Assembly (NCBI GenBank): GCA_002316595.1
Contig: DCDV01000004.1
Location: 67,634 to 91,037 of the forward strand
Reading direction: 5' to 3'
Length of the DNA: 23,404 nucleotides
From: Mageeibacillus sp. UBA1046
GTDB lineage: Bacteria > Bacillota > Clostridia > Saccharofermentanales > DTU023
Shown here: piece by piece, positions 7,973 through 16,506 of the stretch
Layout: each line of letters opens with the position of its first letter
How positions within the stretch are numbered: the stretch's first letter is position 1
Position numbers and translations under genes: made by a program
Notes under the pieces: generated by a model
The model's database searches: none
The model's input: only the letters and a program-made list of their open reading frames with translations
What the model was told of the DNA's origin: nothing

Positions 7973-8047
7973 CGTCCCGGATCAAAATGTGCCTTCACTT
8001 CATTAATCAGTCGGCAGGATCGGCTGAAACTTTTAACGTCAGCCTTC

Positions 8048-9328
8048 TCACCTGCTGATAATATTCTCTTTATCTGCTCTTTTGCTGTTGTACAGAAGTT
8101 TGGGAATTGACGACACCAGCATTATTCCCAGTGCAAGTGTTCCCGTAATCATCAGTGTACGCATGAAGCTGCTGATGAATTCAGCATGCTGTCCGTCTAT
8201 GAACATGTGCATGGTACGGTAAATGTCGTATCCCGGAACCAGAGGATATAATCCGGCAGTCAGATAGACTGTAGCCGGCTTCTTTGTCACTCTGGCCATT
8301 ATCTCCGCATAGGAAGCCAGGAATATGATCGCCATCAAGATGGGCAGCGCATAATTGAATTTGCCCTGCTCTCTCATAAGGGCATAAATAAGCCAGGAGA
8401 TCCCCCCTCCTGCACTGCCCACCAGAAGAGGGAGTTTACGCACATCGAAGACAACCATAAAAGCAAAGACTGCCGCGATGGCAATAAAAATTGATAACGG
8501 ATCCTTCGGATCGATATATTCCAGCGCTTGCATGCTGGCCTGACCGACGTTAAAGAGATAGCTAATAATTGCAGAGGCAATACCTGTACCGACTGCCAGT
8601 GCAGATGCAGCTAATACGGTTTCGATTATTTTAACTAAGCCTGCCAAATAGTCACTGGCTATTAAATCACGAATACTGTTTACGAGCAAAATGCCCGGAA
8701 ATAAATACATGAAAGAGCCGGCTATCATAAGATGGATCTGGTCAGAGTACTCTGTGAACATTACCGGGAAAATCATAATATATATCAATATTCCACGGAT
8801 AATATTTATGAAGATTCTGTTACCTCCCAGCCTCTGTAAGGGTTTGATCAGATACATGAGTAAAATGGAAGCGGCAGCAGCCCATAAAGCAGGTACCAGA
8901 CTTGCCCCCAGCAGCAAGGTAAAGGAAAAACCGGTCAGAGCAACCGCTCCGGCATAAATCGGCGCCGGATATCTGGATGCCTCAAGAATCTCATTCACTT
9001 CTTCTCTGGCCCGGGCAGGGTCAGGTGACTCTTCACATATTCTTCTGGTAATATCGTTCAGCAGATCTACCCTGTGCAGATTTGTTTCTGCACTTCTGAT
9101 GTTCCTGGTTAAGACGACAGTATCTCCTTCCCTGTCGTCAGCAGAGATAGTCAGGTAATGGGTTATAGCAAAAACTTGTACATTGGAGACACAGTCATCG
9201 TAGCTGGCTAAGATACTTTCCATACTGTCCTCTGCCCGGTATGTCTCAGCGCCGTTAATCAGCAGACCGGTGCCGACCAGTGCGGCCAGCTGGATAACTT
9301 CATTAGCCTGGTTTTGCTTCGTCACCAT
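8048..9328 (-). CDS. Threonine/serine exporter family protein (ThrE-type)
   Basis: Members related to Corynebacterium ThrE export threonine and serine. The N-terminal soluble part (about 1-120) has the family signature LLINGAETYRAEDSM and a short VFAITHYLTIS strand, followed by about ten hydrophobic segments through residue 415. Both halves, often separate genes in Clostridia (the DUF1212 and DUF3815 proteins), are joined here: the second membrane bundle begins near residue 270 and contains YLTAGLYPLVPGYDIYRTM, typical of the smaller partner. At 426 aa it matches the fused form. ATG at 9328 has GGGGAGAAGGGG further upstream but a loose SD spacing. It is divergent from the recombinase gene. 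Substrate is inferred from the family only. Confidence 0.88.
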   Translation of the reverse strand: MVTKQNQANEVIQLAALVGTGLLINGAETYRAEDSMESILASYDDCVSNVQVFAITHYLTISADDREGDTVVLTRNIRSAETNLHRVDLLNDITRRICEESPDPARAREEVNEILEASRYPAPIYAGAVALTGFSFTLLLGASLVPALWAAAASILLMYLIKPLQRLGGNRIFINIIRGILIYIMIFPVMFTEYSDQIHLMIAGSFMYLFPGILLVNSIRDLIASDYLAGLVKIIETVLAASALAVGTGIASAIISYLFNVGQASMQALEYIDPKDPLSIFIAIAAVFAFMVVFDVRKLPLLVGSAGGGISWLIYALMREQGKFNYALPILMAIIFLASYAEIMARVTKKPATVYLTAGLYPLVPGYDIYRTMHMFIDGQHAEFISSFMRTLMITGTLALGIMLVSSIPKLLYNSKRADKENIISR

Positions 9329-9506
9329 CGAATCACGCCCACCCCTTCTCCCCTGTTTAAAGCTCTTTTGTTTTGTAACAAATATGTAAGATAAAGACTA
9401 TTATAATGTGTTTAAGGATGTTTTAAATACGTTTTATGCTTTCCTATAAACTTTACTTGAGAGAATTGCATAATTCAAGCTTAATAAATGGAGTGATTCG
9501 CAAAAT
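9329..9506. promoter_or_regulatory. Divergent intergenic region, possible promoters
   Basis: This 178-nt AT-rich gap separates the ThrE-type gene (-) from the recombinase (+). ATTATAAT at 9400-9407 gives a perfect -10 (TATAAT) on both strands, though neither has a good -35. A short palindrome TTTGTAACAAA (9372-9382) lies between it and the exporter gene and could be an operator. These are weak calls. Confidence 0.3.
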
Positions 9507-10511
9507 ATGACCGATCAGGATAAACGCAAAAAATGCCGCCGCCTGGAAGATTTCCTTGGATACTTTCAGTCGATTCGCGAGAGATCCCCTGCGACTATTA
9601 AAGAGTATCGCTACGATCTGACTCTCTTCCTGCGTTTCCTTTTGAGCAGAAAACAAAACATTTCTCCTGAAACTGAATGGGAAGACATCGATCTTTCCCT
9701 GGCAGATGATAATTTTTTACAAGAGGTCACATTGTCAGATCTGTATTTGTATATTACCTGGCTGAGCACTGAGCGTAAAAACTCTGCTCCTACACGCTCC
9801 AGACATATCTCCGCAATCCGTTCGTTTTTTCATTATCTGACAACTAAAGTTAATGTGCTGGAGGAGAATCCGGCTGCCAATCTGGAAATGCCCAAACAAT
9901 TGAGGCGTCTGCCGCGCTATTTATCGCTGGAGGACAGTCGAAATCTGCTCTCTGCCGCGGAAAAAACGGATGAACGATACCGCAGCCGCGATTATTGCAT
10001 AATAACTTTGTTTTTAAACTGCGGCTTGCGCTTGTCTGAGCTGTGCAGCATAAACATATCGGATATCCGTGAGAATACCATAGTTGTCATGGGCAAAGGC
10101 GGCAAGGAAAGAACAATCTACCTTAACGGCGCCTGCTTAGCGGCTTTGGACGATTACTATCCGGACAATCGCATCAAGCCTAAAGACAGTGATAAAGATG
10201 CCCTGTTCACAAGCCGCTTAGGTAAAAGGATCGGAGCGCGCGCAGTGCAAAATATTATCCGCAAGAACATGGTCGCTGCAGGGATTGATCCCAAACGCTA
10301 TTCAACGCACAAATTACGTCATACGGCAGCTACTCTGATGTATCAATACGGCCAGGTAGATATCCGCAATCTGCAAATGATATTAGGTCACGAAAGCATC
10401 GCCACAACGGAAATATATACCCACACAAACGAAGATGCCTTGCACGATGCTGTTGAGAAAAACCCTTTAAGCAGCGTGCGCAGGCATCCTGATGATGGTG
10501 AAGACGATTAA
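9507..10511 (+). CDS. xerC: Tyrosine recombinase, XerC/XerD type
   Basis: Xer recombinases resolve chromosome dimers at dif. This 334-aa protein has an N-terminal SAM-like core-binding domain (about 14-120) and a catalytic domain with every active-site residue in place: Arg175 (GLRLSEL), Lys197 (GKGGKER), His268 and Arg271 (THKLRHT), His295 (LGHES) and nucleophile Tyr304 (EIYTHT). The length is slightly above the usual 300 because of a charged N-terminus and the tail ending RRHPDDGEDD. TGGAGTG precedes the ATG. No phage or integron genes are nearby, so a housekeeping role is more likely than an integrase. XerC versus XerD cannot be settled by eye. Its stop codon lies inside a direct repeat shared with the neighbouring aminopeptidase gene. 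Confidence 0.88.
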   Translation: MTDQDKRKKCRRLEDFLGYFQSIRERSPATIKEYRYDLTLFLRFLLSRKQNISPETEWEDIDLSLADDNFLQEVTLSDLYLYITWLSTERKNSAPTRSRHISAIRSFFHYLTTKVNVLEENPAANLEMPKQLRRLPRYLSLEDSRNLLSAAEKTDERYRSRDYCIITLFLNCGLRLSELCSINISDIRENTIVVMGKGGKERTIYLNGACLAALDDYYPDNRIKPKDSDKDALFTSRLGKRIGARAVQNIIRKNMVAAGIDPKRYSTHKLRHTAATLMYQYGQVDIRNLQMILGHESIATTEIYTHTNEDALHDAVEKNPLSSVRRHPDDGEDD

Positions 10512-10551
10512 GCCCGTCAGAAGCTTTTAATAGTGAAGACGATTAAGCCCG
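10498..10551. repeat. 35-bp-period direct repeat joining xerC and aminopeptidase 3' ends
   Basis: The 19-nt sequence gtgaagacgattaagcccg occurs at 10498-10516 and, identically, at 10533-10551, with a 16-nt spacer. The first copy holds the last codons and stop of the recombinase gene. The second copy, read on the minus strand, encodes the last residues (LNRLHY) of the aminopeptidase, whose stop is in the spacer. The genes converge with 15 nt between their ends. Confidence 0.85.
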
Positions 10552-11993
10552 GGCAGGAGTTTCATATGCTCAAAGAAAACTTTGTTCGCCCGATAAGTCT
10601 CATAGATATCTAATTTAGATGTGACTTCATAGCAGGAGTGCATCGATAAGACAGGTACGCCGCAGTCAATGACTTCCATGCCCTTAGCAGCCTGCAGCAT
10701 GGCAACTGTACCGCCGCCCCCCTCATCAACAATACCCATCTCCCCTGCCTGCCAGGCGATCTTATGCTCATCCATCAGGCGGATAACCGCCGCATAGTAT
10801 TCGCTGCTGGCGTCAGATGTATCCCCCTTGCCACGCACTCCGCCGTACTTGGAAAAGGCAATGCCACGGCCGGCGTGAGCATTATTTTGAATGTCAGAGA
10901 CGAACTCAAAGGTTGGATCATGGGCATTAGTGACATCCGAGGAGAGAACATAACTATTAGCCAGATTCATCTGATACTCCCTGTAAGTCGGCTCCGAATC
11001 AGCTTGTTTGGCAAAAATCTCATTTTGGATATTGAAGTAGAGATCAGATTCTGCGCCGGTATTGCCCATGCTGCCGACTTCTTCTTTATCGTAGAGAATC
11101 ATCAGAGCCGTACGGTTGACAGTATCCAGATCAATTATTGCTCTCAGGGCTGTGTAGGCGGAAACTCTGTCGTCTTGCCCGTAGCCGCCGACAAATGATC
11201 TGTCGAAACCGATATCTCTGGCGGCAAAGGCCGGCACAGCCTCTATTTCAGCAGTGATGAAATCCTTTTCAACAATCTGATACTTATCATGGAGAAGCTG
11301 CATGACACCCAGCTTAAAACGATTTTCAGTATCTTTGTCCGGGAAAGGTATTCCTCCGACCAGAATATTCAGCTCTTCACCCTTAATGATATCCTGTGAT
11401 TTTCGTTCCATCTGCTGCTTGTCAAGGTGAGGCAGAAGATCTGTGACGCAGAAAACCGGGTCATCAGCGTCTTCGCCAATGCAAATTTTAACTGCTGAGC
11501 TATCTGCCCTGTGCAGCACGCCATGCAAAGACAAAGGTATGGCCGTCCACTGATACTTCTTAATCCCGCCGTAGTAATGGGTTTTTAGCAGTGCCAGATC
11601 GGCTTTTTCGTACAAAGGATTTTGCTTCAGATCTAGTCTCGGTGAATCAATGTGAGCGCCGATGAGGTTAAAACCTTCGACAGGGTCTGACCTGCCGATT
11701 ACGGCAGCTACCAGACCGCGGCCGCGCACATTAGAATAGACTCTATCGCCAGGCTGCAATTTTTCTTTGCTGTCTAGAGGTACAAATCCTGCCTGTGTCA
11801 GTGCAGCGATAGATGTATCAACGAATTCGCGCTCCGTCTTCCCTTCATCCAGGGCAATCTTATATCCCTCACTAAAGTCCATAATCTCCTGCCTGCGGGC
11901 ATCATCAGCTTCATGCCAGCGGTTCTCAAAAGAAAACAGCAATTCTTTCCCGGCCTGATTCGATTGTTTCTCAGTTTGATTCGTTTGTGCCAT
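10527..11993 (-). CDS. M18 family zinc aminopeptidase
   Basis: M18 enzymes are cytoplasmic dodecameric di-zinc peptidases that remove N-terminal residues from peptides. The expected metal and catalytic positions are visible: His114 (GAHIDSPR), Asp274/275 (GQDDRVS), Glu304-Glu305 (DKEEVGS), Asp353 (SSDVTNAHDP) and His452 (MHSCYE). At 488 aa it is of normal length. The ATG at 11993 follows GAGGAGAC at 5-6 nt. It sits 24 nt after a strong terminator that closes the nifS-iscU unit, so it depends on read-through or a promoter I cannot see. The extreme C-terminus (LNRLHY) is encoded by a repeat copy and is probably a recent addition. The subtype (ApeA-like or ApeB-like) is not resolved. Confidence 0.93.
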   Translation of the reverse strand: MAQTNQTEKQSNQAGKELLFSFENRWHEADDARRQEIMDFSEGYKIALDEGKTEREFVDTSIAALTQAGFVPLDSKEKLQPGDRVYSNVRGRGLVAAVIGRSDPVEGFNLIGAHIDSPRLDLKQNPLYEKADLALLKTHYYGGIKKYQWTAIPLSLHGVLHRADSSAVKICIGEDADDPVFCVTDLLPHLDKQQMERKSQDIIKGEELNILVGGIPFPDKDTENRFKLGVMQLLHDKYQIVEKDFITAEIEAVPAFAARDIGFDRSFVGGYGQDDRVSAYTALRAIIDLDTVNRTALMILYDKEEVGSMGNTGAESDLYFNIQNEIFAKQADSEPTYREYQMNLANSYVLSSDVTNAHDPTFEFVSDIQNNAHAGRGIAFSKYGGVRGKGDTSDASSEYYAAVIRLMDEHKIAWQAGEMGIVDEGGGGTVAMLQAAKGMEVIDCGVPVLSMHSCYEVTSKLDIYETYRANKVFFEHMKLLPGLNRLHY

Positions 11994-12017
11994 ACACGTC
12001 TCCTCTCATCCTTCCAC

Positions 12018-12046
12018 AAAAAAATTGTCCGCTGTTGCGGACAATT
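12018..12046 (-). terminator. Rho-independent terminator after iscU
   Basis: On the minus strand a 10-bp stem (AATTGTCCGC / GCGGACAATT, four-base loop) is followed by a run of seven T. It lies 14 nt beyond the iscU stop and just before the aminopeptidase gene. Its core resembles the rplS terminator at 21915-21940. Confidence 0.9.
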
Positions 12047-12059
12047 ATCTATTGTAAAT

Positions 12060-12527
12060 TTATTGATTTTTCAATCCGGGCAAATCTTCGTCTTCACTTT
12101 CGTCATGGGCGTCCTCATCCAGATCGCCGAATTTTTCTCTGATTTCATCTGTGAGAAGATCGTTATCCTGATAGTATTGCAGCAGCGCTTTTTTTACAGC
12201 CTGTTCCGCCAGAACCGAACAGTGCATTTTCACTGCCGGCAGACCATCCAGAGCTTCAGCAACGGCCTTATTTGTCAATTCAAGAGCTTCATCGACACTC
12301 TTGCCTTTTATCATCTCTGTGGCCATGCTGCTGGTAGCAACAGCAGAGCCGCAGCCGAAAGTCATGAATTTCGCGTCTTCAATGATGCCGTCAACAATCT
12401 TCAAATCTATACGCATAATATCTCCGCAGGTAGGGTTGCCAACTGTGCCGCTGGCCGTAGCGTCTTCGATCTCACCTACATTGCGGGGATGCAAAAAATG
12501 ATCCATTACTTTGTCACTGTATTTCAT
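12060..12527 (-). CDS. iscU: Fe-S cluster scaffold protein IscU (NifU N-terminal type)
   Basis: IscU accepts sulfur from a cysteine desulfurase and iron to build a cluster for transfer. The three ligand cysteines are present: Cys34 (GNPTCGD), Cys59 (FGCGSA) and Cys103 (KMHCSVLAEQA). Asp36 after the first Cys is also kept. The core ends near 135; an acidic tail of about 20 residues (DEDAHDESEDED) is extra compared with IscU of E. coli. The start overlaps the end of nifS by 14 nt, with AAGGAG inside nifS, so the two are co-translated. No Fe-S regulator gene (IscR) is seen beside it. Clostridial annotations often call this protein NifU. Confidence 0.95.
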   Translation of the reverse strand: MKYSDKVMDHFLHPRNVGEIEDATASGTVGNPTCGDIMRIDLKIVDGIIEDAKFMTFGCGSAVATSSMATEMIKGKSVDEALELTNKAVAEALDGLPAVKMHCSVLAEQAVKKALLQYYQDNDLLTDEIREKFGDLDEDAHDESEDEDLPGLKNQ

Positions 12528-13761
12528 ACTTAAGGGCTCCTTTCAATATATCGGTACCTTCCTCAGGTATTATATTCTTAATTTTGCCGCTTTTGAAGTC
12601 TGCGTATAACGGAGACATGAGACGAAGGCGCTCGATAATCCCTGGCAGGTCCTTAGCTATTCTATCTATGTCATCTTTGGTATTCTCTCTGCCCAGAGAA
12701 AGGCGCAGTGAGCCATGGGCAACTTCATGAGACAGCCCGATCGCCAGAAGCACATGCGACGGATCCAGTGATCCGGATGTGCAGGCTGAGCCGCTGGAAG
12801 CCTGATACCCCAGTTGATTCAGGAATAAGAGAATTGACTCGCCTTCAATAAACTCAAAGGCCAGGTTGATATTATTGGGCAGTCTCTTACTCGGATGTCC
12901 GTTCAATTTAGTATAGGGAATATTGCTCCGGATTTGATTTATCAGATCGTCTCGCAGAGCGATCTGTCTTTTAGACTCCTCCGGCATATCGGCGAGGGCC
13001 AGCTCCAAAGCTTTGGCAATACCTGCTATATAGGGTGTATTCTCGGTCCCTGCCCTTTTGCGCCTCTCTTGCGCTCCGCCATCCATGAAGTTGGCTATTC
13101 TCACGCCCTGCTTAATATACATAAGACCGATGCCTTTAGGGGCGTAAAATTTATGTCCTGAAAATGCCATCATATCTGCGCCCAGATCATGCGGAGAAAC
13201 CGGAATCGCTCCTAAAGCCTGCACAGCGTCAGTATGGAACAGAACCCCTTTAGCATGACAGATTTCCGCGATCTCAGCTATCGGCTGGATTGTCCCGATT
13301 TCATTATTCGCCATCATGATTGAAACCAGAATGGTATCCGGACGAATCGCCTTTTCCACATCCTGAGGATCTACAAAGCCGTAGCCGTCAACATCAAGAT
13401 AAGTTACTTCATATCCCAGTTTCTCTAAAGCCTGCATGCTGTGCAGCACCGCATGATGCTCAATCGTGCTGGTAATCAGGTGCTTGCCTTTTTTATGTTT
13501 GGAAAAGGCTGTTCCCTTGATAGCCCAGTTGTCAGACTCCGTGCCGCAGGAGGTGAAAAAAATCTCTTTTGGCGAGACATTGAGCAATTCAGCGATTTTG
13601 TCCCGTGACTGCTCAATATAGTCATGAGCTTCATATCCCTCATTATAAAAGGAGGAAGGATTGCCATAGACATTCTCAAAAATCGGCAGAATGGCCGAAA
13701 GCACTTCTGGCCTGACTGCCGTTGTTGCAGCGTGATCAAAGTATATACGTTTATTTTCCAT
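12514..13761 (-). CDS. nifS: Cysteine desulfurase NifS/IscS, Fe-S cluster assembly
   Basis: This PLP enzyme converts cysteine to alanine and a persulfide that feeds the scaffold. PLP-binding Lys204 lies in SGHKFYAPKG and the persulfide Cys327 in SGSACTSGS, within the long flexible loop typical of IscS/NifS (group I) enzymes. EHHAV at 101-105 gives the PLP-stacking His. The 415-aa length includes about 20 residues past the usual end. GAGGAGGG lies 6 nt before the ATG, the strongest SD of the minus-strand genes. It overlaps iscU by 14 nt, which assigns it to cluster assembly rather than tRNA thiolation. About 90 nt separate it from rarA upstream; a TTGAGA-N16-TATTTG promoter there is possible but weak. 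Confidence 0.95.
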   Translation of the reverse strand: MENKRIYFDHAATTAVRPEVLSAILPIFENVYGNPSSFYNEGYEAHDYIEQSRDKIAELLNVSPKEIFFTSCGTESDNWAIKGTAFSKHKKGKHLITSTIEHHAVLHSMQALEKLGYEVTYLDVDGYGFVDPQDVEKAIRPDTILVSIMMANNEIGTIQPIAEIAEICHAKGVLFHTDAVQALGAIPVSPHDLGADMMAFSGHKFYAPKGIGLMYIKQGVRIANFMDGGAQERRKRAGTENTPYIAGIAKALELALADMPEESKRQIALRDDLINQIRSNIPYTKLNGHPSKRLPNNINLAFEFIEGESILLFLNQLGYQASSGSACTSGSLDPSHVLLAIGLSHEVAHGSLRLSLGRENTKDDIDRIAKDLPGIIERLRLMSPLYADFKSGKIKNIIPEEGTDILKGALKYEIQ

Positions 13762-13837
13762 CCGGAACCCTCCTCAAAATTAGGCAAATAATGTCTTTTT
13801 CAGTCCTCTCAAACAATACTCCAACTGACTCTGAGTT

Positions 13838-13857
13838 CAAGTAACTCTAGTTACTTG
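13838..13857. other. Perfect inverted repeat at the 3' end of rarA
   Basis: CAAGTAACT-CT-AGTTACTTG, 9 + 2 + 9 bp, covers the rarA stop (13851-13853) and lies 77 nt before nifS. With only two loop bases it suits a DNA-binding protein better than an RNA hairpin, and no T tract follows. It could be an operator for nifS-iscU, but it matches no site I know. Confidence 0.35.
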
Positions 13858-15215
13858 TCTTGCTCTTTAGTATCGGCCTCCTGCCGGCCTTGCTCTCTCA
13901 ATTTCCGTACTTCCGCCAGCCAGGATTTCACCTTCGCTTCATAACCGCTCTCGCTTGGCTTATAGTATCGGCCTTCTTCATAAACATCCGGCAAAAAGCG
14001 CTGATAAGATATGCCCTGAGGGTAGTCATGATCATACTGATAACCAATGCTGTAACCCAGATCTGACATTCCCTTTACCGGAGCATTGCGCAAATGATAA
14101 GGAATCTCCGGCACATTGCCTTTCCTGATATCGCTTAAGGCCTTGTCTATGCCGACATATGTACTGTTGGATTTGGGGCTTGAAGCTATGGCGACTGCAG
14201 CCTGGGCCAGAATAATCCTCGCCTCAGGCATGCCGACTGATTCAACAGCCTGGTACGCAGACATCGCTATTGAAAGCATTTGCGGATTTGCCATACCTAC
14301 ATCTTCCGCTGCGCAAATCACAATCCTCCTGGCCAGAAAACTGCTGTCCTCTCCGGCCTCTATAGCTCTGGCTAAATAGTGCAAAGTTGCGTCAGGATCG
14401 CTGCCTCTCATTGATTTGATGAAGGCGCTTATCGTGTCGTAATGTCCCTCGCCCGACTTATCATACTGCGGGGCTCTCTTCTGCATGCAGTCCTGCATGA
14501 TTTCCAGATCAATTTTGATCTTTTCGTCTATAGGTTCCGTGGTTAAAATCGCCAGCTCTAAAGCATTTAAGGCAACTCTGGCATCTCCGCTGGCCAAGGC
14601 GGAAGCAAACTCCAAAGCCTCATCCGTAATATCGATATCCAAAAAGCCAAAGCCGCGATCAGGATCATTTAGCGCTCTTTTAAGCAAAATCAGGATGTCT
14701 TCTTGTGTCAATGGGTACAGTTGGAAAACTGTGGACCTAGATATCAGCGCCTTGTTAACTTCAAAAAAAGGATTTTCGGTCGTCGCGCCGATCAGAGTCA
14801 GGACGCCGCTCTCTACATGGGGCAGCAAGGCATCCTGCTGCGACTTGTTAAAGCGATGGATTTCATCAATAAAGAGAATAGTTCTGCCCTCAGGAGTCAG
14901 GATTGGGTTCTCTGCATCAGCGACAACCCTCTTGATATCTGCGACTCCGGAGGTTACGGCATTCAATTTCACGAATTTGTATTTGGTAGTCTGCGCTATG
15001 ACGCGCGCTAAAGAGGTTTTGCCTGTCCCGGGCGGACCAAAGAGAATGATCGTGGATAAACGGTCGGCATCAACCATGCGATGCAGCATATGCCCCTTGG
15101 CCAGCAAATGAGATTGTCCGACTATCTCATCCAGGGTGCGGGGAGCCATGCGGTACGCTAAGGGTTCACGACGGGTCAGATTAATCTTGTCTTCTTCTTC
15201 AGTCAAAATCGGCAT
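13851..15215 (-). CDS. rarA: Replication-associated recombination protein RarA (MgsA)
   Basis: RarA is a AAA+ ATPase related to clamp loaders that acts at stalled replication forks. Walker A GPPGTGKT is at 60-67, Walker B LFIDEIHRF with Asp117-Glu118, and sensor 1 in LIGATTENPFFEVN; the C-terminal tetramerisation region includes YHLRNAP and GYQYDHDYP, family hallmarks. The 454-aa length is normal; the last 15 residues are charged. The ATG at 15215 overlaps the end of glyA by 17 nt and has no clear SD, so it is probably coupled to glyA. Pairing with glyA appears to be simple packing rather than a pathway link. Confidence 0.95.
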   Translation of the reverse strand: MPILTEEEDKINLTRREPLAYRMAPRTLDEIVGQSHLLAKGHMLHRMVDADRLSTIILFGPPGTGKTSLARVIAQTTKYKFVKLNAVTSGVADIKRVVADAENPILTPEGRTILFIDEIHRFNKSQQDALLPHVESGVLTLIGATTENPFFEVNKALISRSTVFQLYPLTQEDILILLKRALNDPDRGFGFLDIDITDEALEFASALASGDARVALNALELAILTTEPIDEKIKIDLEIMQDCMQKRAPQYDKSGEGHYDTISAFIKSMRGSDPDATLHYLARAIEAGEDSSFLARRIVICAAEDVGMANPQMLSIAMSAYQAVESVGMPEARIILAQAAVAIASSPKSNSTYVGIDKALSDIRKGNVPEIPYHLRNAPVKGMSDLGYSIGYQYDHDYPQGISYQRFLPDVYEEGRYYKPSESGYEAKVKSWLAEVRKLREQGRQEADTKEQDK

Positions 15216-16443
15216 AGAGTGGGTATCGTTCGCACATCAAGGCAACTTCACTTATAATTTTATCTTTACTGTCTTCATAGTTGAATATGGCGTCACTTAG
15301 TAAGTCGGCTATCGTATCCATGTCCTCTTCCTTGAAGCCTCTGGTTGTCAAAGCGGGAGTCCCCAGACGAACCCCAGATGTAATTGTCGGCTTCTCAGGA
15401 TCAAAGGGAATCGTGTTTTTATTGCAGGTGATGTTTACAGCATCCAGCTTCTCCTGCAATTCACGGCCGGAAACTCCTGACTTGCTTAAATCTACCAGAA
15501 TAAGATGTGTATCAGTACCTCCGGAAACAAGGCCTACTCCCCTTCTCATTAAGCCATCAGCCAGAGCAGCGGCATTAGCCAGTACCTGCTTTTGATAATC
15601 GACAAAGGCCGGCGCCATCGCTTCCTTTAAAGCTATTGCCTTGGCGGCAATAATATGCATTAGCGGCCCTCCCTGGATACCCGGGAAAATCGCAGAATCA
15701 ATCTTCTTGGCATACTTCTCTTTACAAAGGATCAGGCCGCCTCTGGGTCCGCGCAAAGTCTTATGGGTTGTCGAAGTGACAAAATCCGCATAAGGCACAG
15801 GGTTCATATGCAGACCGGCGGCTATAAGCCCGGCAATATGAGCCATATCCACCAAAAGATAGGCTCCGGCTTCGTCCGCAATCTCACGGAAAGCTGCAAA
15901 ATCAAGCTTACGCGGATAAGCACTGCCGCCGGCAATAATCATCTTGGGTTTGACGGTTTTAGCTGTCTTTAATAACTGATCATAATCTACTTGACAGGTA
16001 TCAGGATCGACTTGATAGCTGTGTGCCTGGAAATATTTGCCGCTGATGTTGATCTTCATGCCATGGGTCAAATGCCCGCCATGTGATAAATCCATACCCA
16101 GAATGGTGTCACCGGGATGCAGCATGGCAAAATAAACAGCCGTATTAGCTGATGCACCGGAATGCGCCTGAACATTAGCATGTTCTGCCTGAAAAATTGC
16201 TTTAGCTCTGTCGATTGCCAGCTGCTCAGCAACATCTACAAACTCGCAGCCCCCGTAATACCGCCTGCCAGGGTATCCTTCTGCATATTTATTAGTCAAA
16301 ACCGAGCCACAGGCTTCTAAGACAGCCTGACTGACAAAATTTTCAGAAGCGATCAGTTCCAATTTAGTCTGCTGGCGACCTAATTCACCCTGGATAGCGG
16401 AAAATATCTCCGGGTCTGTTTTTTGAATTTGAGAACAAGTCAT
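15199..16443 (-). CDS. glyA: Serine hydroxymethyltransferase GlyA
   Basis: GlyA interconverts serine and glycine with tetrahydrofolate, supplying one-carbon units; it is a PLP enzyme of the cytoplasm. Landmarks are LIASENFVS (30-38), YAEGYPGRRYYGG, the HGGHLTHG loop, Asp199 in LLVDMAHIAGL and PLP-binding Lys228 in STTHKTLRGPRGG. At 414 aa it has the usual bacterial length. AGGAGGG lies 5 nt before the ATG. It starts 63 nt downstream of the thiI stop and overlaps rarA at its 3' end, so it probably shares a transcript with both, although an AT-rich stretch with a TATTAT element lies in the short gap. No glycine riboswitch was seen. Confidence 0.97.
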   Translation of the reverse strand: MTCSQIQKTDPEIFSAIQGELGRQQTKLELIASENFVSQAVLEACGSVLTNKYAEGYPGRRYYGGCEFVDVAEQLAIDRAKAIFQAEHANVQAHSGASANTAVYFAMLHPGDTILGMDLSHGGHLTHGMKINISGKYFQAHSYQVDPDTCQVDYDQLLKTAKTVKPKMIIAGGSAYPRKLDFAAFREIADEAGAYLLVDMAHIAGLIAAGLHMNPVPYADFVTSTTHKTLRGPRGGLILCKEKYAKKIDSAIFPGIQGGPLMHIIAAKAIALKEAMAPAFVDYQKQVLANAAALADGLMRRGVGLVSGGTDTHLILVDLSKSGVSGRELQEKLDAVNITCNKNTIPFDPEKPTITSGVRLGTPALTTRGFKEEDMDTIADLLSDAIFNYEDSKDKIISEVALMCERYPLYADFD

Positions 16444-16506
16444 TTAAGCCCTCCTGAATAGGATGATTAATTTTTAAATACCGTCATATAATATCACAGT
16501 AAAGTC

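Noticed and set aside
9507..10511. Prophage or integron integrase
   Set aside because: No mobile-element genes, tRNA target or attachment repeats nearby; the short repeat at its end has a 35-bp period and does not bracket an insert.
11913..12533. 206-codon + strand ORF across the iscU terminator
   Set aside because: It runs through a terminator and the reverse of iscU; Cys/Phe-rich shadow.
13838..13857. Terminator of rarA
   Set aside because: The stem is perfect but has a two-base loop and no T tract; kept only as an inverted repeat.
14485..15111. 208-codon + strand ORF opposite rarA
   Set aside because: It mirrors the conserved AAA+ region, with Ser/Leu-rich shadow composition and no SD.
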